In this document: one piece after another, positions 29,716-39,192 of the stretch
Layout: each line of letters begins with the position of its first letter
Numbering within the stretch: position 1 is the first letter of the stretch
Source of the DNA: Trichomonas vaginalis G3
Taxonomy: Eukaryota; Parabasalia; Trichomonadida; Trichomonadidae
Direction: 5' to 3'
DNA length: 64,000 nt
Assembly (NCBI RefSeq): GCF_026262505.1
Contig: NC_067204.1
Location: 11,798,522-11,862,521 of the forward strand
Notes under the pieces: generated by a model
The model's input: the letters and a program-made list of their open reading frames with translations, nothing else
The model's database searches: none
Told to the model about the DNA's origin: nothing
Position numbers and translations under genes: made by a program

Positions 29716-31199
29716 AAGGATGTCAATTCGGAAAATTGTTTTCATTTTAGGAGAATATAATTTTCCTTTTGGAAAATTTAAAAAGTGAGACGCGCAGGAT
29801 TCGAACCTTTTTAAAAGTTGATTTAAATATATTCTAGTGTGATTTCTAAGGATAATATCATATTTAAAATAAGAATATACTAGTTTGGGTGGTATATTTT
29901 TTTCGATAAATTTGAGAATATGTACGTTTAGGGCATCAAAAGTGTCAATTCGCTCAGCGAAAGCTGAGCTAGCTTCGTTCTCGAAAGAATAGGGAAGGAG
30001 TGAAAGAGAGTGATACAGATGTTGACACATTCATATCATTTCAACAAATTTTGATCAAATTGAAATTCAATGAAATTCAATTCACTTCATATCCTTCAGT
30101 CAGTACATTGACATCCTTCTACATCACAATGATAACTCGTACATCAATAGTTCTACAACTGACTCAGAAAAAACAAGATTTTTACTTCCAGCTTACAGCT
30201 TTTAAAAAGTTTCGATGATAAAAATCACTCTACTCTTGTTTATCGATATGTTGTGATAATAGGTAAACGTATTCTTATCGATATTAATAAAAATATTTTT
30301 ACGAAAATCTGAACCAATTACAGAGTTATTCATAAAGTTTATGATAACTGTAATTACTTCATCTTTGCTTTATATTTGAATAAACAATTTAATTTAATTT
30401 GCATAATTTTTTTTAGTTGAAAAACAGGAAACTTATTTGAGTTTGTATTATTTTTATCGTTCAATTCATTGTATCAGTGAGTGATCCAGATATTTAAGAT
30501 ATTTTGAAAAAATTTATTAATTTGATTAACAAATTTTAATCAAAATAGCAAAAATCTATTTGATAGCTGTAAGCAAACAATAACTTTTATTTCAAGCAAA
30601 ATCACTTATTTTCATCTAAACGTATAAAATTGTCAATTTTATGAGAATAAATTTAAAATCTCATGAAATATAAAGAAGAGTAATATTTTTCAATTTTCTT
30701 TTTTTCTTTGTCTCAAATATTTTCTGTTGGGAATTTTCTTGTTATCAAAAAATAATTTTAATATTTGTTTATTTCATTACATACAATAAAATTTTAAAAA
30801 CTCTATTTCTTCACAAGAAAATTTTTTCCTTCATATGAAGAAACATTTTGTTCTCCATTTGATGCTGAGTCTAAATCTCGATTTTTGAATTTTCTTCTTT
30901 CCAGATTTCTTTTTTCCAAATTAGAAGTTTAATTCAAATTTTCAATAGTTTATATAGTTTCTCAAACCGTCTTAGATTTTCTTACTTTTTGGGGATTTTC
31001 TCTCAAAATATACAAAAATAGTAATATCAATACATGTGTCTAATATACTTTAAAACCATCGTGATAAAATTCAAAAACGAAGAGTTCTTCTCTCCAAATT
31101 TTTTTCAAAATCAAAAAAATGAGATAAAAAAATACGTTTGGAAAATTCATTTTTAGCATTTTAGGAATTTTCTCACTTTCCTTCCAAATTGACATCCTT
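29716..31199. mobile_element. Non-autonomous DNA transposon with 9-bp target duplication
   Basis: Left end AAGGATGTCAATTCGGAAAA and right end (reverse complement) AAGGATGTCAATTTGGAAGG are inverted repeats; similarity continues patchily to ~60 bases, including the shared AATTTTCC. Flanks are the direct repeat ATTGCACAT (29707-29715 and 31200-31208). The 9-bp duplication suggests a Mutator- or similar-type element. The 1484-bp interior has no transposase. It holds a tRNA-like 3' fragment and a short stem capped by GAAA. No full-length partner is seen in the window. Confidence 0.72.
29783..29806 (-). other. tRNA 3'-end-like fragment (T-loop plus acceptor strand)
   Basis: The minus strand reads GGTTCGAATCC, a standard T-arm core, followed by TGCGCGTCTCA and then a run of T as at a Pol III stop. 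No matching 5' acceptor strand (GAGACGC), D-arm or anticodon arm lies ~70 bases before it, so it is not a complete tRNA. It lies within the non-autonomous element at 29716-31199. Confidence 0.4.
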
Positions 31200-31527
31200 A
31201 TTGCACATTTAAGATTTTATTAACTTGCTCAGAAACCTTGAACAAAAGATTTCATGAATCATGTAAACAAACATATTTTCTTATACCTTCAAAATTGTAC
31301 TAAATATGTAATATCAATAATGAACTGGAAAGTTGAAAAATAAATGGGATGAACCGGAGATTATATTAATTTCCTTATCAATGATTATAATCGCATCTGT
31401 GTAATCTTTAATGTAAATGCTAATGTCATTAGTTTTTTTATTCTAATGCTAACATGAAATATAGATTATATAATAAAGAATTAAATGTTTTATAAATAAT
31501 ATATAAATAATGAAAGAAAATAACATA

Positions 31528-34500
31528 TTAAAATTCGATATTTGTATGCTTTTGGAACATCATCTTCTTAACATCACTGATGTTTTCAAAGATTGTTGGA
31601 ATGAAATCTGGGTTTGACTTAGAAAGACTCATAATGACATGAACAATTCTGTTTCTTTCTTCATCATTAAACTCGTATTTTTCGAGTTCAGAATCGTTCA
31701 TTGACATTTGTAAAATCAAACCTCTTAAAATTTCAAATTCAACTGATTTGTCAATTTGCATCTTATTGTTTTGTATCAAATCAACAACCCACAATGCAAT
31801 CTTCTTTCCTTCAATTGTATCTCTCTTGTAAGGGAGTTTATTGACGATGTGTGGCAAGAATTGATCAATAGGAATTTGACCAATTTTATTTGTCAAACTC
31901 AAAATCAAGGAAGCAGCATTTGCAATTGTTTCTGCGTAATATCTTTCTCTGTTGTCTTCTTTGGTCAATACGTTGAACAAGAGCTCAATGAACTGCGGGT
32001 ACTGCTGAAGGAAAGCGGTCATTAACTGTGGCTTTTCTTCTGTTAGTTCCAAGAAGAAATAAATTGGATTTGGAGGATGAGAAAAGTCGCAAAGATTCAA
32101 ACTTTTCACAGCCAAATCTAAAATTTCGTCTGGAATTGATTCAACACAATGTGGATAAGAAGCCAAAGGAGAGAACAACTCACAGATCTCATACTCTCCG
32201 AACTTATCAATAGCGTTAACAACATAATTCAAAAATGCTGACAAATCAACAGTATCTGGATAATACAAAATAATGTTTGATATCAAATTATGTGCGTGAT
32301 AAATAATGTCTGGATCGTATTTGAATTTCTCATCAACTTCTTCAAGAACAGGAAGTTCTCTATTGCATGCCTTTATAGCGTAATCATATAACTCAGGGAC
32401 ATATTGGCTAAAAACATTTTCTTCTTGAGAATTCTGACGTTTTTTGACAATTTTTGTCGCATTTCTTAAAGCAGACATTACATTGTCTTTGTCATCTTCT
32501 GGGAAGCAAGCCATTAGCTTGAGCATGTACTCTTTGATGAAATCTTCACTTGTTAACTTGTTGTTTTCGAGCTGCTCAATAGGGATTTCGAAAATCGGGA
32601 TTCCCAAATTCAAGAGATATTGTAATAAATAAGATTCATTGGAGTACTGTTGGAACTGGATGACTAATGATGTAACATTAGTTAAGAAACTCTTGAGAAT
32701 CTCTTTTTCTTCATCAGATGATTCATCGTTTATTGCGAGAAAATCATCTTTATAAGATTTAAGGAGTCTCGTTTCGAGTCTTATGAAAGAACCAACAGTA
32801 GTTATTTGGTTCTGTGCTAATTCGCTTTCTGAGAAATCCTGGGACACGTAATTCTTGTAAATCGCATCAATAACCGCCATCAAAGACATCAAAACTGATG
32901 TTGCAACTAACAAATTGATGGCTTCCTTTCTGTTCTTGATGATTGTGGAGAATGCTCTTGATACAGAGTTCAAGTTGTCAATGTCATCAGCTTCACAGAG
33001 ATTGTTGATTAACAGATTGACATAAAACTCAATTTGTTCTTCAGAAAGATCAGGATAAAAACTGACAATTGATCCAACAGCTTCAAGAGCATCAGGTTTA
33101 ATAGCAATCTCTTCTTGTTCAGTGGTTTGCGAGTAATGTTCAATGAGATGGAAAACAGACTCATCGAATTGAACACAGGCACTTTCGCAGGATTGTATTG
33201 CCATGTTAAAAACTTCCATCATGTATTTCTTTTCTGTTGCGTCTGTTCTGTTTTCGAATGTTTGTACAATGATTCCGACAACTTCAATGACAATTTCTGT
33301 CTCAGCGAAGTTGTAACTGAACAAAACAGATATGACTTGGCACATGGCAATAACAGTTCCTTCGAGTTCGCCGTCTTTGTACGCTAAAACTGATTCCAAA
33401 ATCTTGTTTGTGTATCCTTCAGCGGCTCTTTCGCAAACATCAATGATGGAATACATCGTGAGCATTGAAATTTGCGCGAGTGACTCATTTCCTTCTTCAA
33501 GGATATCAAGTAATGGCTGTAAGATGTCATTTATGTGCATCTCGATTTCATCCATGATATTTTGGCACGCGTGGTTCAAAATCAACATCCAGGCATAATG
33601 TTCACCAAATGTTGATGCTTTTGAACGATATTCCGTGATGTATTTGATGAAATCTGATGGTAACATGTGCATTGAAAGTGCATCTACGACTTCTCCGATG
33701 TTTAAGGACTGATCGCTGAAGGAGCCTTCAATACATTTGGCTGCTGAGTAATTGAGGAATAAATCAAGGGTTGCTGGCAAATATTCTCGGATTATATTTC
33801 CATGAGTTTCAATAATGGCTTGGATTGGATCAAACAAGGAATAAATGAGATCTGAAGAGATGGTTTCGTCTTGGAGAAGCTGTAAAAGGTATTCATATGT
33901 CTGTGAAAAATCAACAAAAGGGAAATTCCATCTTAATACTGTAGAAATGACTTCAGATTCAAGGTTGACGATCTCTTCGGCTTGGGCCATCGGTTGAACT
34001 GGATTCTTAAGATCGTTCACGTAAGTTTCCATCATTAAACTAAAAATTTGGAGGAATGAGTCTGGATATGGCTGAAAGAGTGGTTCATCTCTATCAAAGG
34101 CTTCTGCAAAGAGTTGGAATGCTCTTACTTTGCCTTTTTTGTCTGTAATTGTTGTTGCGGCTTGAGATACAAGTTGAATGATGGATTCAGCGATTTGGCA
34201 GATGAAATCGTTTTCAACTGTGTGTGTAGCGTAAACGAGAATGATTAGGGCCGTAACTGTACGTGTTTGAGCGATTTCAAAGGCAAAATTGAATAAATCT
34301 AGCCACATGCTTCCGTACTTCTCGAGGACTCTCTCAATACTGTGCATGAAGTTTTCTATTATGTTATTATCTGTTTCTTTTTGTAAAAATTTTAAAAATT
34401 GATTAAGATAGGATTCTGCGCTCCCATTGTCTTCTAAAGCTTCCCATTGCTTCTCTACAACAAGCCTGAAGTTGACTGCAGCGTATTTACGCATCCTTTG

Positions 34501-34638
34501 ATCAGGATCGTTGAGAATTTCCAACATGTTTGGCATTGCATCATCTAATTCAAAAAGACTTAGCAGATCATCAGTCAGGTTGCTTGTAACCTGCTGGTTT
34601 ATCATTGCTTGGAATTGCTCTCTAATTAAGTTCGACAT
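31528..34638 (-). CDS. Importin-beta / karyopherin-like HEAT-repeat protein
   Basis: 1036 residues, the usual size of importin-beta family receptors. The N-terminus (LFELDDAMPNMLEILNDPDQRMRKYAAVNFRLVVEKQW) matches the start of importins 4/5-type proteins, with the conserved R-KYAAVNFR pattern and W. The rest is acidic helical HEAT repeats throughout. It has no transmembrane or catalytic region. Such proteins carry cargo through nuclear pores and release it on Ran-GTP binding. Which importin it corresponds to cannot be fixed by eye; importin-4/5 is favoured. It is divergent to the MORN3-like gene, the starts being ~235 bases apart. Confidence 0.8.
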   Translation of the reverse strand: MSNLIREQFQAMINQQVTSNLTDDLLSLFELDDAMPNMLEILNDPDQRMRKYAAVNFRLVVEKQWEALEDNGSAESYLNQFLKFLQKETDNNIIENFMHSIERVLEKYGSMWLDLFNFAFEIAQTRTVTALIILVYATHTVENDFICQIAESIIQLVSQAATTITDKKGKVRAFQLFAEAFDRDEPLFQPYPDSFLQIFSLMMETYVNDLKNPVQPMAQAEEIVNLESEVISTVLRWNFPFVDFSQTYEYLLQLLQDETISSDLIYSLFDPIQAIIETHGNIIREYLPATLDLFLNYSAAKCIEGSFSDQSLNIGEVVDALSMHMLPSDFIKYITEYRSKASTFGEHYAWMLILNHACQNIMDEIEMHINDILQPLLDILEEGNESLAQISMLTMYSIIDVCERAAEGYTNKILESVLAYKDGELEGTVIAMCQVISVLFSYNFAETEIVIEVVGIIVQTFENRTDATEKKYMMEVFNMAIQSCESACVQFDESVFHLIEHYSQTTEQEEIAIKPDALEAVGSIVSFYPDLSEEQIEFYVNLLINNLCEADDIDNLNSVSRAFSTIIKNRKEAINLLVATSVLMSLMAVIDAIYKNYVSQDFSESELAQNQITTVGSFIRLETRLLKSYKDDFLAINDESSDEEKEILKSFLTNVTSLVIQFQQYSNESYLLQYLLNLGIPIFEIPIEQLENNKLTSEDFIKEYMLKLMACFPEDDKDNVMSALRNATKIVKKRQNSQEENVFSQYVPELYDYAIKACNRELPVLEEVDEKFKYDPDIIYHAHNLISNIILYYPDTVDLSAFLNYVVNAIDKFGEYEICELFSPLASYPHCVESIPDEILDLAVKSLNLCDFSHPPNPIYFFLELTEEKPQLMTAFLQQYPQFIELLFNVLTKEDNRERYYAETIANAASLILSLTNKIGQIPIDQFLPHIVNKLPYKRDTIEGKKIALWVVDLIQNNKMQIDKSVEFEILRGLILQMSMNDSELEKYEFNDEERNRIVHVIMSLSKSNPDFIPTIFENISDVKKMMFQKHTNIEF

Positions 34639-34840
34639 CTAAATGACCAATAAATTTGGCGCGAATTTTTCTATGCCTTCAGTAATTTTGCAATCACTTG
34701 GTTTCATAAGTGATTAAAACATTCATGCTATAGACTGTTTAGTTTTGCTCTTTTCATAGGTTTCTAATTTTCTTGCTTTGGCGGGAATTTTGAAAAGATT
34801 TTTTCATTGGCGTGAAGCAGCACACAAAAAATCCTTTATA

Positions 34841-34849
34841 AAAAGTGAC
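34841..34849 (+). promoter_or_regulatory. AAAAGTGAC motif upstream of the MORN3-like gene
   Basis: AAAAGTGAC in gene orientation, ending 24 bases before the ATG at 34874. It is the same 9-mer as near other starts in this window. The importin gene lies divergently ~200 bases away. Confidence 0.45.
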
Positions 34850-34873
34850 AAGTAGTAACGTATTATTTTAGTT

Positions 34874-35776
34874 ATGATTGAAGAAGAAGAGGAACTGGGC
34901 TCGGCTACCTATGAAAATCAGTACTATGATGATGGTGGCGTTTCTCCAAAAGTTCGTAAGGAAAGAATTATGAAGCGTAAACCAAATCCTCAGTGCTTCT
35001 TATCCTCCAAGAAATACGCTGCACTCCGTTTCGGACAAACAACAAATAGACAAGGAAAACCATTTATTTGGGCTCAAAATGATGCTAAAGCTAACAAAAA
35101 TGGTGCACGCCATTTAATTGTGCTCGATGATGGTACAGAATACGTCGGTGAATGGAAGAATAACCTTCGTCATGGATGTGGTGAACACTTTACTGCAGAA
35201 GGCGTTTATGTTGGTGAGTTTGTTGATGATGAATATTGTGGAAAAGGTGATTACTACCTCTGGTCAGATAAAACAAACTGCGATCAACCAGGAAAGTGGG
35301 CTTATGGCTCTGGCGATTGGAAAGATGGCAAACAAGATGGACATGGCATTAGATACTACCAAAACGATGATACATACGATGGCGAATTCTACAAAGGCAA
35401 GAGACATGGACATGGTATCATGTACTATGCCAATGGTGATGAATACGAAGGCGAATGGGTTAATGATCTTCGTTGTGGTGAAGGAAAGCTTACAAAAGCT
35501 AATGGAGACTGGTTTACAGGCCATTATGAAAATGATATGAGAAATGGCGAAGGTGTCTTACATATTGTTGCAACAAAAAGAAGACTTGAAGGTATCTGGG
35601 TTGATGATTACTTCAAAGGTGGTTCTTATTACGATGAAGCACCAGATTTACGCTATGTCCAACCAGATGATCCATCAGGCACAACAGATGGCCTTATTAA
35701 ACCATTGATGTTGAAGAACCCAGATAAAGTTCTCCAGGAGATCATTGAAAGAAACAAGAGACCAAGAAAACAATAA
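34874..35776 (+). CDS. MORN-repeat protein, MORN3-like
   Basis: 300 residues. An ~75-residue charged N-terminal extension is followed from ~85 to 250 by about seven MORN repeats of the form (G/D)xxYxGEWxxxxRHGxG, for example YVGEWKNNLRHGCG, YDGEFYKGKRHGHG and YEGEWVNDLRCGEG. The end (PDLRYVQPDD...MLKNPDKVLQEIIERNK) resembles the C-terminal tail of vertebrate MORN3 (...LxDPDxVLxEAL). MORN3 is a flagellar/sperm protein, and MORN repeats bind membranes or scaffold proteins. An axonemal or cytoskeletal role is inferred. C-ending codons suggest good expression. Confidence 0.82.
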   Translation: MIEEEEELGSATYENQYYDDGGVSPKVRKERIMKRKPNPQCFLSSKKYAALRFGQTTNRQGKPFIWAQNDAKANKNGARHLIVLDDGTEYVGEWKNNLRHGCGEHFTAEGVYVGEFVDDEYCGKGDYYLWSDKTNCDQPGKWAYGSGDWKDGKQDGHGIRYYQNDDTYDGEFYKGKRHGHGIMYYANGDEYEGEWVNDLRCGEGKLTKANGDWFTGHYENDMRNGEGVLHIVATKRRLEGIWVDDYFKGGSYYDEAPDLRYVQPDDPSGTTDGLIKPLMLKNPDKVLQEIIERNKRPRKQ

Positions 35777-36071
35777 TCTGTTAATTACTGTCATCTTGAA
35801 ATACTATATTAATTTTCATATTTTGATGATCATTGTAAAATCTCATTATTCTGTTTAATACATAGAATTTTTCATATGTAATTACTATGATATGGATATA
35901 ATCATTGCAATTTTATTAAATCCATGAAATGCCTCTATCAACAATTCAAAACTCAAACATAGGGTAAAAAATTTATTTTTCGAGATAATAAACAGTATTT
36001 ATTTCCTTTGAATTCGTTTCATTTACAAACAAATAATATAAAGTTAATAGATATTGAATTGGCAGTGAATA

Positions 36072-36617
36072 TTAGTTCTTTTCGAGCTCTTTGATAATCT
36101 TAGCATCTTTAATGCTCATTAACTCCATTAACTTTGCCAATTTAGTTTCTAACATCATTATTTCTGTTTTTTGCTTTCTACTTTCGTAAATTTTGTCGAC
36201 GTATTGTTCTCTCTCGGCGTCTGTCATTGGTTTTGGAGGCTCTGGCTTTTTCTCACGCTTCTTTTTATTTGGAGTTGCTGCAGAAGTTGAAGATGCTTTA
36301 CCATCCACAACGTTTTTGAACATTTCGAGGACTTTAAATATTGTTCCTGCTTGAGAGTTGCCTAAAGCTGTGATTGTTGCTGTATCAAGTGACATTCCGA
36401 GCTTTTTCAGTGTTTTTGTATTGAGAGTATTCCAGTTATATATTTTTGTATCAACTTTAAGTGCAGATTCGTAGTTGTGAAGATCAACTAATTTTGGATA
36501 AAATTTGTGAATTAATTCTGTCATTAAAACTGCATCGCTAAAATCTCTTGGGAAATTTCTTGGTTTCTTAGAAAGTCCAAGAGATAAAACCCACTGCGTC
36601 ATCTCTTCTTCACTCAT
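36072..36617 (-). CDS. SPEF1: SPEF1/CLAMP-like calponin-homology microtubule protein
   Basis: 181 residues. Residues ~1-110 form a CH-like domain of the SPEF1 type (MTQWVLSLGLSKKPRNFPRDFSDAVLMTELI..KFYPKLVDLHNY, NWNTLNTKTLKKLG). A Lys/Pro-rich linker (~110-140) leads to a C-terminal coiled coil (~140-180). SPEF1 binds and bundles microtubules in cilia and flagella, which fits the multi-flagellated trichomonad. It is shorter than human SPEF1 (about 235 residues), mainly in the linker. An AAAAGTGAC motif (gene orientation) lies 12 bases before the ATG. Confidence 0.85.
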   Translation of the reverse strand: MSEEEMTQWVLSLGLSKKPRNFPRDFSDAVLMTELIHKFYPKLVDLHNYESALKVDTKIYNWNTLNTKTLKKLGMSLDTATITALGNSQAGTIFKVLEMFKNVVDGKASSTSAATPNKKKREKKPEPPKPMTDAEREQYVDKIYESRKQKTEIMMLETKLAKLMELMSIKDAKIIKELEKN

Positions 36618-36628
36618 TTATTTTTTAT

Positions 36629-36637
36629 GTCACTTTT
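36629..36637 (-). promoter_or_regulatory. AAAAGTGAC motif of the SPEF1-like gene
   Basis: AAAAGTGAC in gene orientation, ending about 11 bases before the start codon. It shares orientation with the copies near the LSm5- and MORN3-like genes. Confidence 0.5.
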
Positions 36638-37072
36638 CTCAAATAAACACATTTTATTGAATATCTTTGAAACAATATGAGGACATGATTTAGTGTTAAG
36701 CATATACATGCTAATGTTGCAGTCCTATATCCTAATGATATCAGAACCTCATTTTATTTAATTGAAGTTGTTTTTCATTATTCTATGCAATATATGATAT
36801 TGGAATTGCAAGGACGTAATACACTCAATTCAAAAGAGAATATATTATATGATGAGAATCAAAATTGTTTCAATTCAAGAATTATTTTTCCTTAGTTTAG
36901 TGATTTTACTAAATAAGGATATTATATTATTATTTGTGTGTAATATTTCATTATATTTATATCTCAAAACTTGTTGATATTTATAGAAAATAAATAAATT
37001 TTGGAGTTCATAAGAAATTCAGAAAGAATCTTGTTTAAATCCGTGTATTAATATAGTATTGTAAAAAACATT
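36638..37072. other. AT-rich spacer
   Basis: About 435 bases between the SPEF1-like start and the LSm5-like 3' end. Nothing else was recognised. Confidence 0.5.
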
Positions 37073-37360
37073 TTACTCTAAAGGTGGCTGGTCTGGAAGA
37101 ATCATTTGAATAATACGGCCGTTAATTAAAATTTGATTATGATGCTTTGGTGTTGGGTTTTCTGTTAAAATGTAAGTTTCTGTTGCATCTTCGAGAATGC
37201 AGTTAACAGATTCGTCGAAGCCTTTCAAAGTTCCTCTATAATCGTATCCTGCTGATGTAATTATGGAGACAACCTTGCCATGTGATTTATCTACAAGCTC
37301 ATGGGGCTGTGTACTAAGGAGTTGTGAGTTGAATATATCTCTGGGAGTGGCACCTTGCAT
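37073..37360 (-). CDS. LSM5: U6 snRNA-associated Sm-like protein LSm5
   Basis: 95 residues, the size of an Sm-like protein. An N-terminal helix region (LLSTQPHELVDKSHG) leads into Sm1 (VVSIITSAGYDYRGTLKGFDESVNCILEDATETY) and Sm2 (NQILINGRIIQMI). The P-x-E-L-V-D-K start and the E-D-A-T-E-T-Y segment are closest to LSm5. LSm5 forms part of the LSm2-8 ring on U6 snRNA and of LSm1-7 in mRNA decay. The few introns of trichomonads still require a spliceosome. AAAAGTGAC (gene orientation) lies ~8 bases before the ATG. Confidence 0.85.
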   Translation of the reverse strand: MQGATPRDIFNSQLLSTQPHELVDKSHGKVVSIITSAGYDYRGTLKGFDESVNCILEDATETYILTENPTPKHHNQILINGRIIQMILPDQPPLE

Positions 37361-37368
37361 AGCTAACT

Positions 37369-37377
37369 GTCACTTTT
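37369..37377 (-). promoter_or_regulatory. AAAAGTGAC motif of the LSm5 gene
   Basis: AAAAGTGAC in gene orientation, ending 8 bases before the start codon. Confidence 0.5.
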
Positions 37378-37689
37378 TATAAACAAAAATGAAAAGTGAA
37401 TTAGATTTGAATAACACCAAAAATAGCTTTATCTATACATAAAAAGCACTTTTGTCATTCGGATTTTCTCAATTCCTTATATAAGTAGTTTCGATAATCT
37501 CAATTAGAAAAGAACAATTGATCTAATGTACATGATAACTCATAAAACTTAGAATTTCAAAAGGTGAGATTACCAATCACAGGTTCTTTAAAATTATTCA
37601 TTAAAATATCAAGTAATGAAGAAAAATCTGGATTATTTAACATAGTAGAATAGTAAGTTTTTATAAAATATACAAAATTATTAAACATT

Positions 37690-38991
37690 TCAGTTACCAT
37701 CGTTGAAATCAGCGAAATTGAACGTATTTGGATCTTCTTCTTCGACGCGATCGTCATCATACTGTCGGAAGTCAACTTCACCTTGCATTCTATTATCATT
37801 TTGATCAAAATGATTGTTTGGAACGTTATTAAAAATTTCTTGCTGTTGGAAATCATTATTATTGTTAAATTCATTATGAATCATATTGTCCTCGTGATCA
37901 TGATCATGGAATTCTTCACCGAACTCATTATTTCCTGGATTATTATTTTGATTTTCTTCATGGTCATGATTTTCATCATCAGGGTTGTGAGTGTGAGTTT
38001 CATACATGTTGACCATTGTTCCATCGAACTTAATTTCTTGTTCGCAAATAGGACACCTGTTATGACTTTTAACCCATCTTTCAAGGCAATTTGCATGGAA
38101 AGTATGACCGCAAGGAAGTCTTTTGGCTTCCTCTCCTTCGTATCCTAATCTGCAAATAATGCAAACATCGTCTTCTTCCGGTTTAATTGATGGAAGACTA
38201 TCTAATTGATTAGTAATCTGCCTCATACGAATGTAAGCCGACAATTCTTGGTATATACCATTGACAGATAGAAAAATTGGCATCAAAGAAAAGTCTGAAA
38301 TTCCATCATCGGAGAAAAGTTTGGTACCAACTAATTCAAAGATACAGCGGATAATGAAATACAATGCAACTAAAATATTCGCGGCTAAACTAATGTATTG
38401 GGATGCATTGACTGCCCTATCTGAATTTCCATGGTCTTCTCCATCAATAATGACATTAAATTGAGAAGCAATAGTTCTTAAACAATTTATGACGAGAACA
38501 GTACCAATGGAATTGATATTAACCATGAAAAAAATTGATAAGAAAAATAAAATGTAAGAAAACATAACAATCTTGGTAAACTGTATAGGCGATGGCAATT
38601 TGAACGCTAGAGGAATCATACCAACTCGATTGGTCATGTAATTGTCAAAAATTTTGATCATAAAGAAAAGAACTATTTCGGGAATAGTGAGAGAGTTAAT
38701 AAAATTAGTAACTGTTAGAAGAAATGAATATATTTCTTCTGTATTGTTTTTCAAAAGAGAATAAAGGTCGAATTTTTTGTTGTCATTGGCAAGCCATCGA
38801 AGGACATAGTATAAAACTATAAGGAAAACCAGGCCCGCACCAACTTCATAGACATTATAGTCTTCCCATAATGAATACAACATAATTAAACGGCTTTGCC
38901 TTCCTGATCTATGCACAGCCATTCCTCTGAATGTAACATATACGATCCCTGCTACAAATATCGTTAACATTAACTGGATTCCGCTTTGCAT
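37690..38991 (-). CDS. Hrd1-like multi-pass RING-H2 E3 ubiquitin ligase
   Basis: 433 residues. The first ~265 residues carry about five or six hydrophobic segments (LMLTIFVAGIVYVTF, VGAGLVFLIVLYYVL, VMFSYILFFLSIFFMV, ISLAANILVALYFII). A RING-H2 finger follows at ~285-330 (CIICRLGYEGEEAKRLPCGHTFHANC...RCPICEQEI). The C-terminus is a disordered Asn/Asp/His/Glu-rich tail. This layout is that of Hrd1/synoviolin, the ER-membrane ligase of ER-associated degradation; gp78 or other membrane RING proteins are alternatives. The Asn/His-rich tail is a low-complexity expansion. It is divergent, only 78 bases apart, from a short open frame at 39070. Confidence 0.8.
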   Translation of the reverse strand: MQSGIQLMLTIFVAGIVYVTFRGMAVHRSGRQSRLIMLYSLWEDYNVYEVGAGLVFLIVLYYVLRWLANDNKKFDLYSLLKNNTEEIYSFLLTVTNFINSLTIPEIVLFFMIKIFDNYMTNRVGMIPLAFKLPSPIQFTKIVMFSYILFFLSIFFMVNINSIGTVLVINCLRTIASQFNVIIDGEDHGNSDRAVNASQYISLAANILVALYFIIRCIFELVGTKLFSDDGISDFSLMPIFLSVNGIYQELSAYIRMRQITNQLDSLPSIKPEEDDVCIICRLGYEGEEAKRLPCGHTFHANCLERWVKSHNRCPICEQEIKFDGTMVNMYETHTHNPDDENHDHEENQNNNPGNNEFGEEFHDHDHEDNMIHNEFNNNNDFQQQEIFNNVPNNHFDQNDNRMQGEVDFRQYDDDRVEEEDPNTFNFADFNDGN

Positions 38992-39069
38992 GGATATGTA
39001 TTCTCTTTTTTAAAATTTTGACAAAAATTTTTTATTTATCGACTTCAATTTCAAATTTTTAGAAGATAA

Positions 39070-39192
39070 ATGGCTGCTTGGCAACCAAATGGCTGGACTT
39101 TAGGTTTCGAACAAATCGATTATATATGTCTTAAGAATTGTCTGCTTGCTATTCCATGTATTAACACCATTAGTTTTGAAACAAAGAAATGA
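39070..39192 (+). pseudogene. Short N-terminal gene stump (40 codons)
   Basis: ATG at 39070 opens MAAWQPNGWTLGFEQIDYIC followed by LKNCLLAIPCINTISFETKK and a stop. The Trp/Asn/Gly-rich start with FEQI...LKN resembles the N-terminus of transportin-type karyopherins, but only weakly. It faces away from the Hrd1-like gene across a 78-base gap, a spacing normal for two real divergent genes. Downstream sequence is not coding. It is probably the beginning of a gene whose body has been lost. Confidence 0.35.

Noticed and set aside
29783-29870. Complete tRNA gene
   Set aside because: No pairing 5' acceptor, D-arm or anticodon arm can be built upstream of the T-arm.
29641-30030. 129-codon minus-strand frame
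   Set aside because: It crosses the end of the transposon at 29716 and the tRNA-like fragment and has no domain, so it is probably chance.
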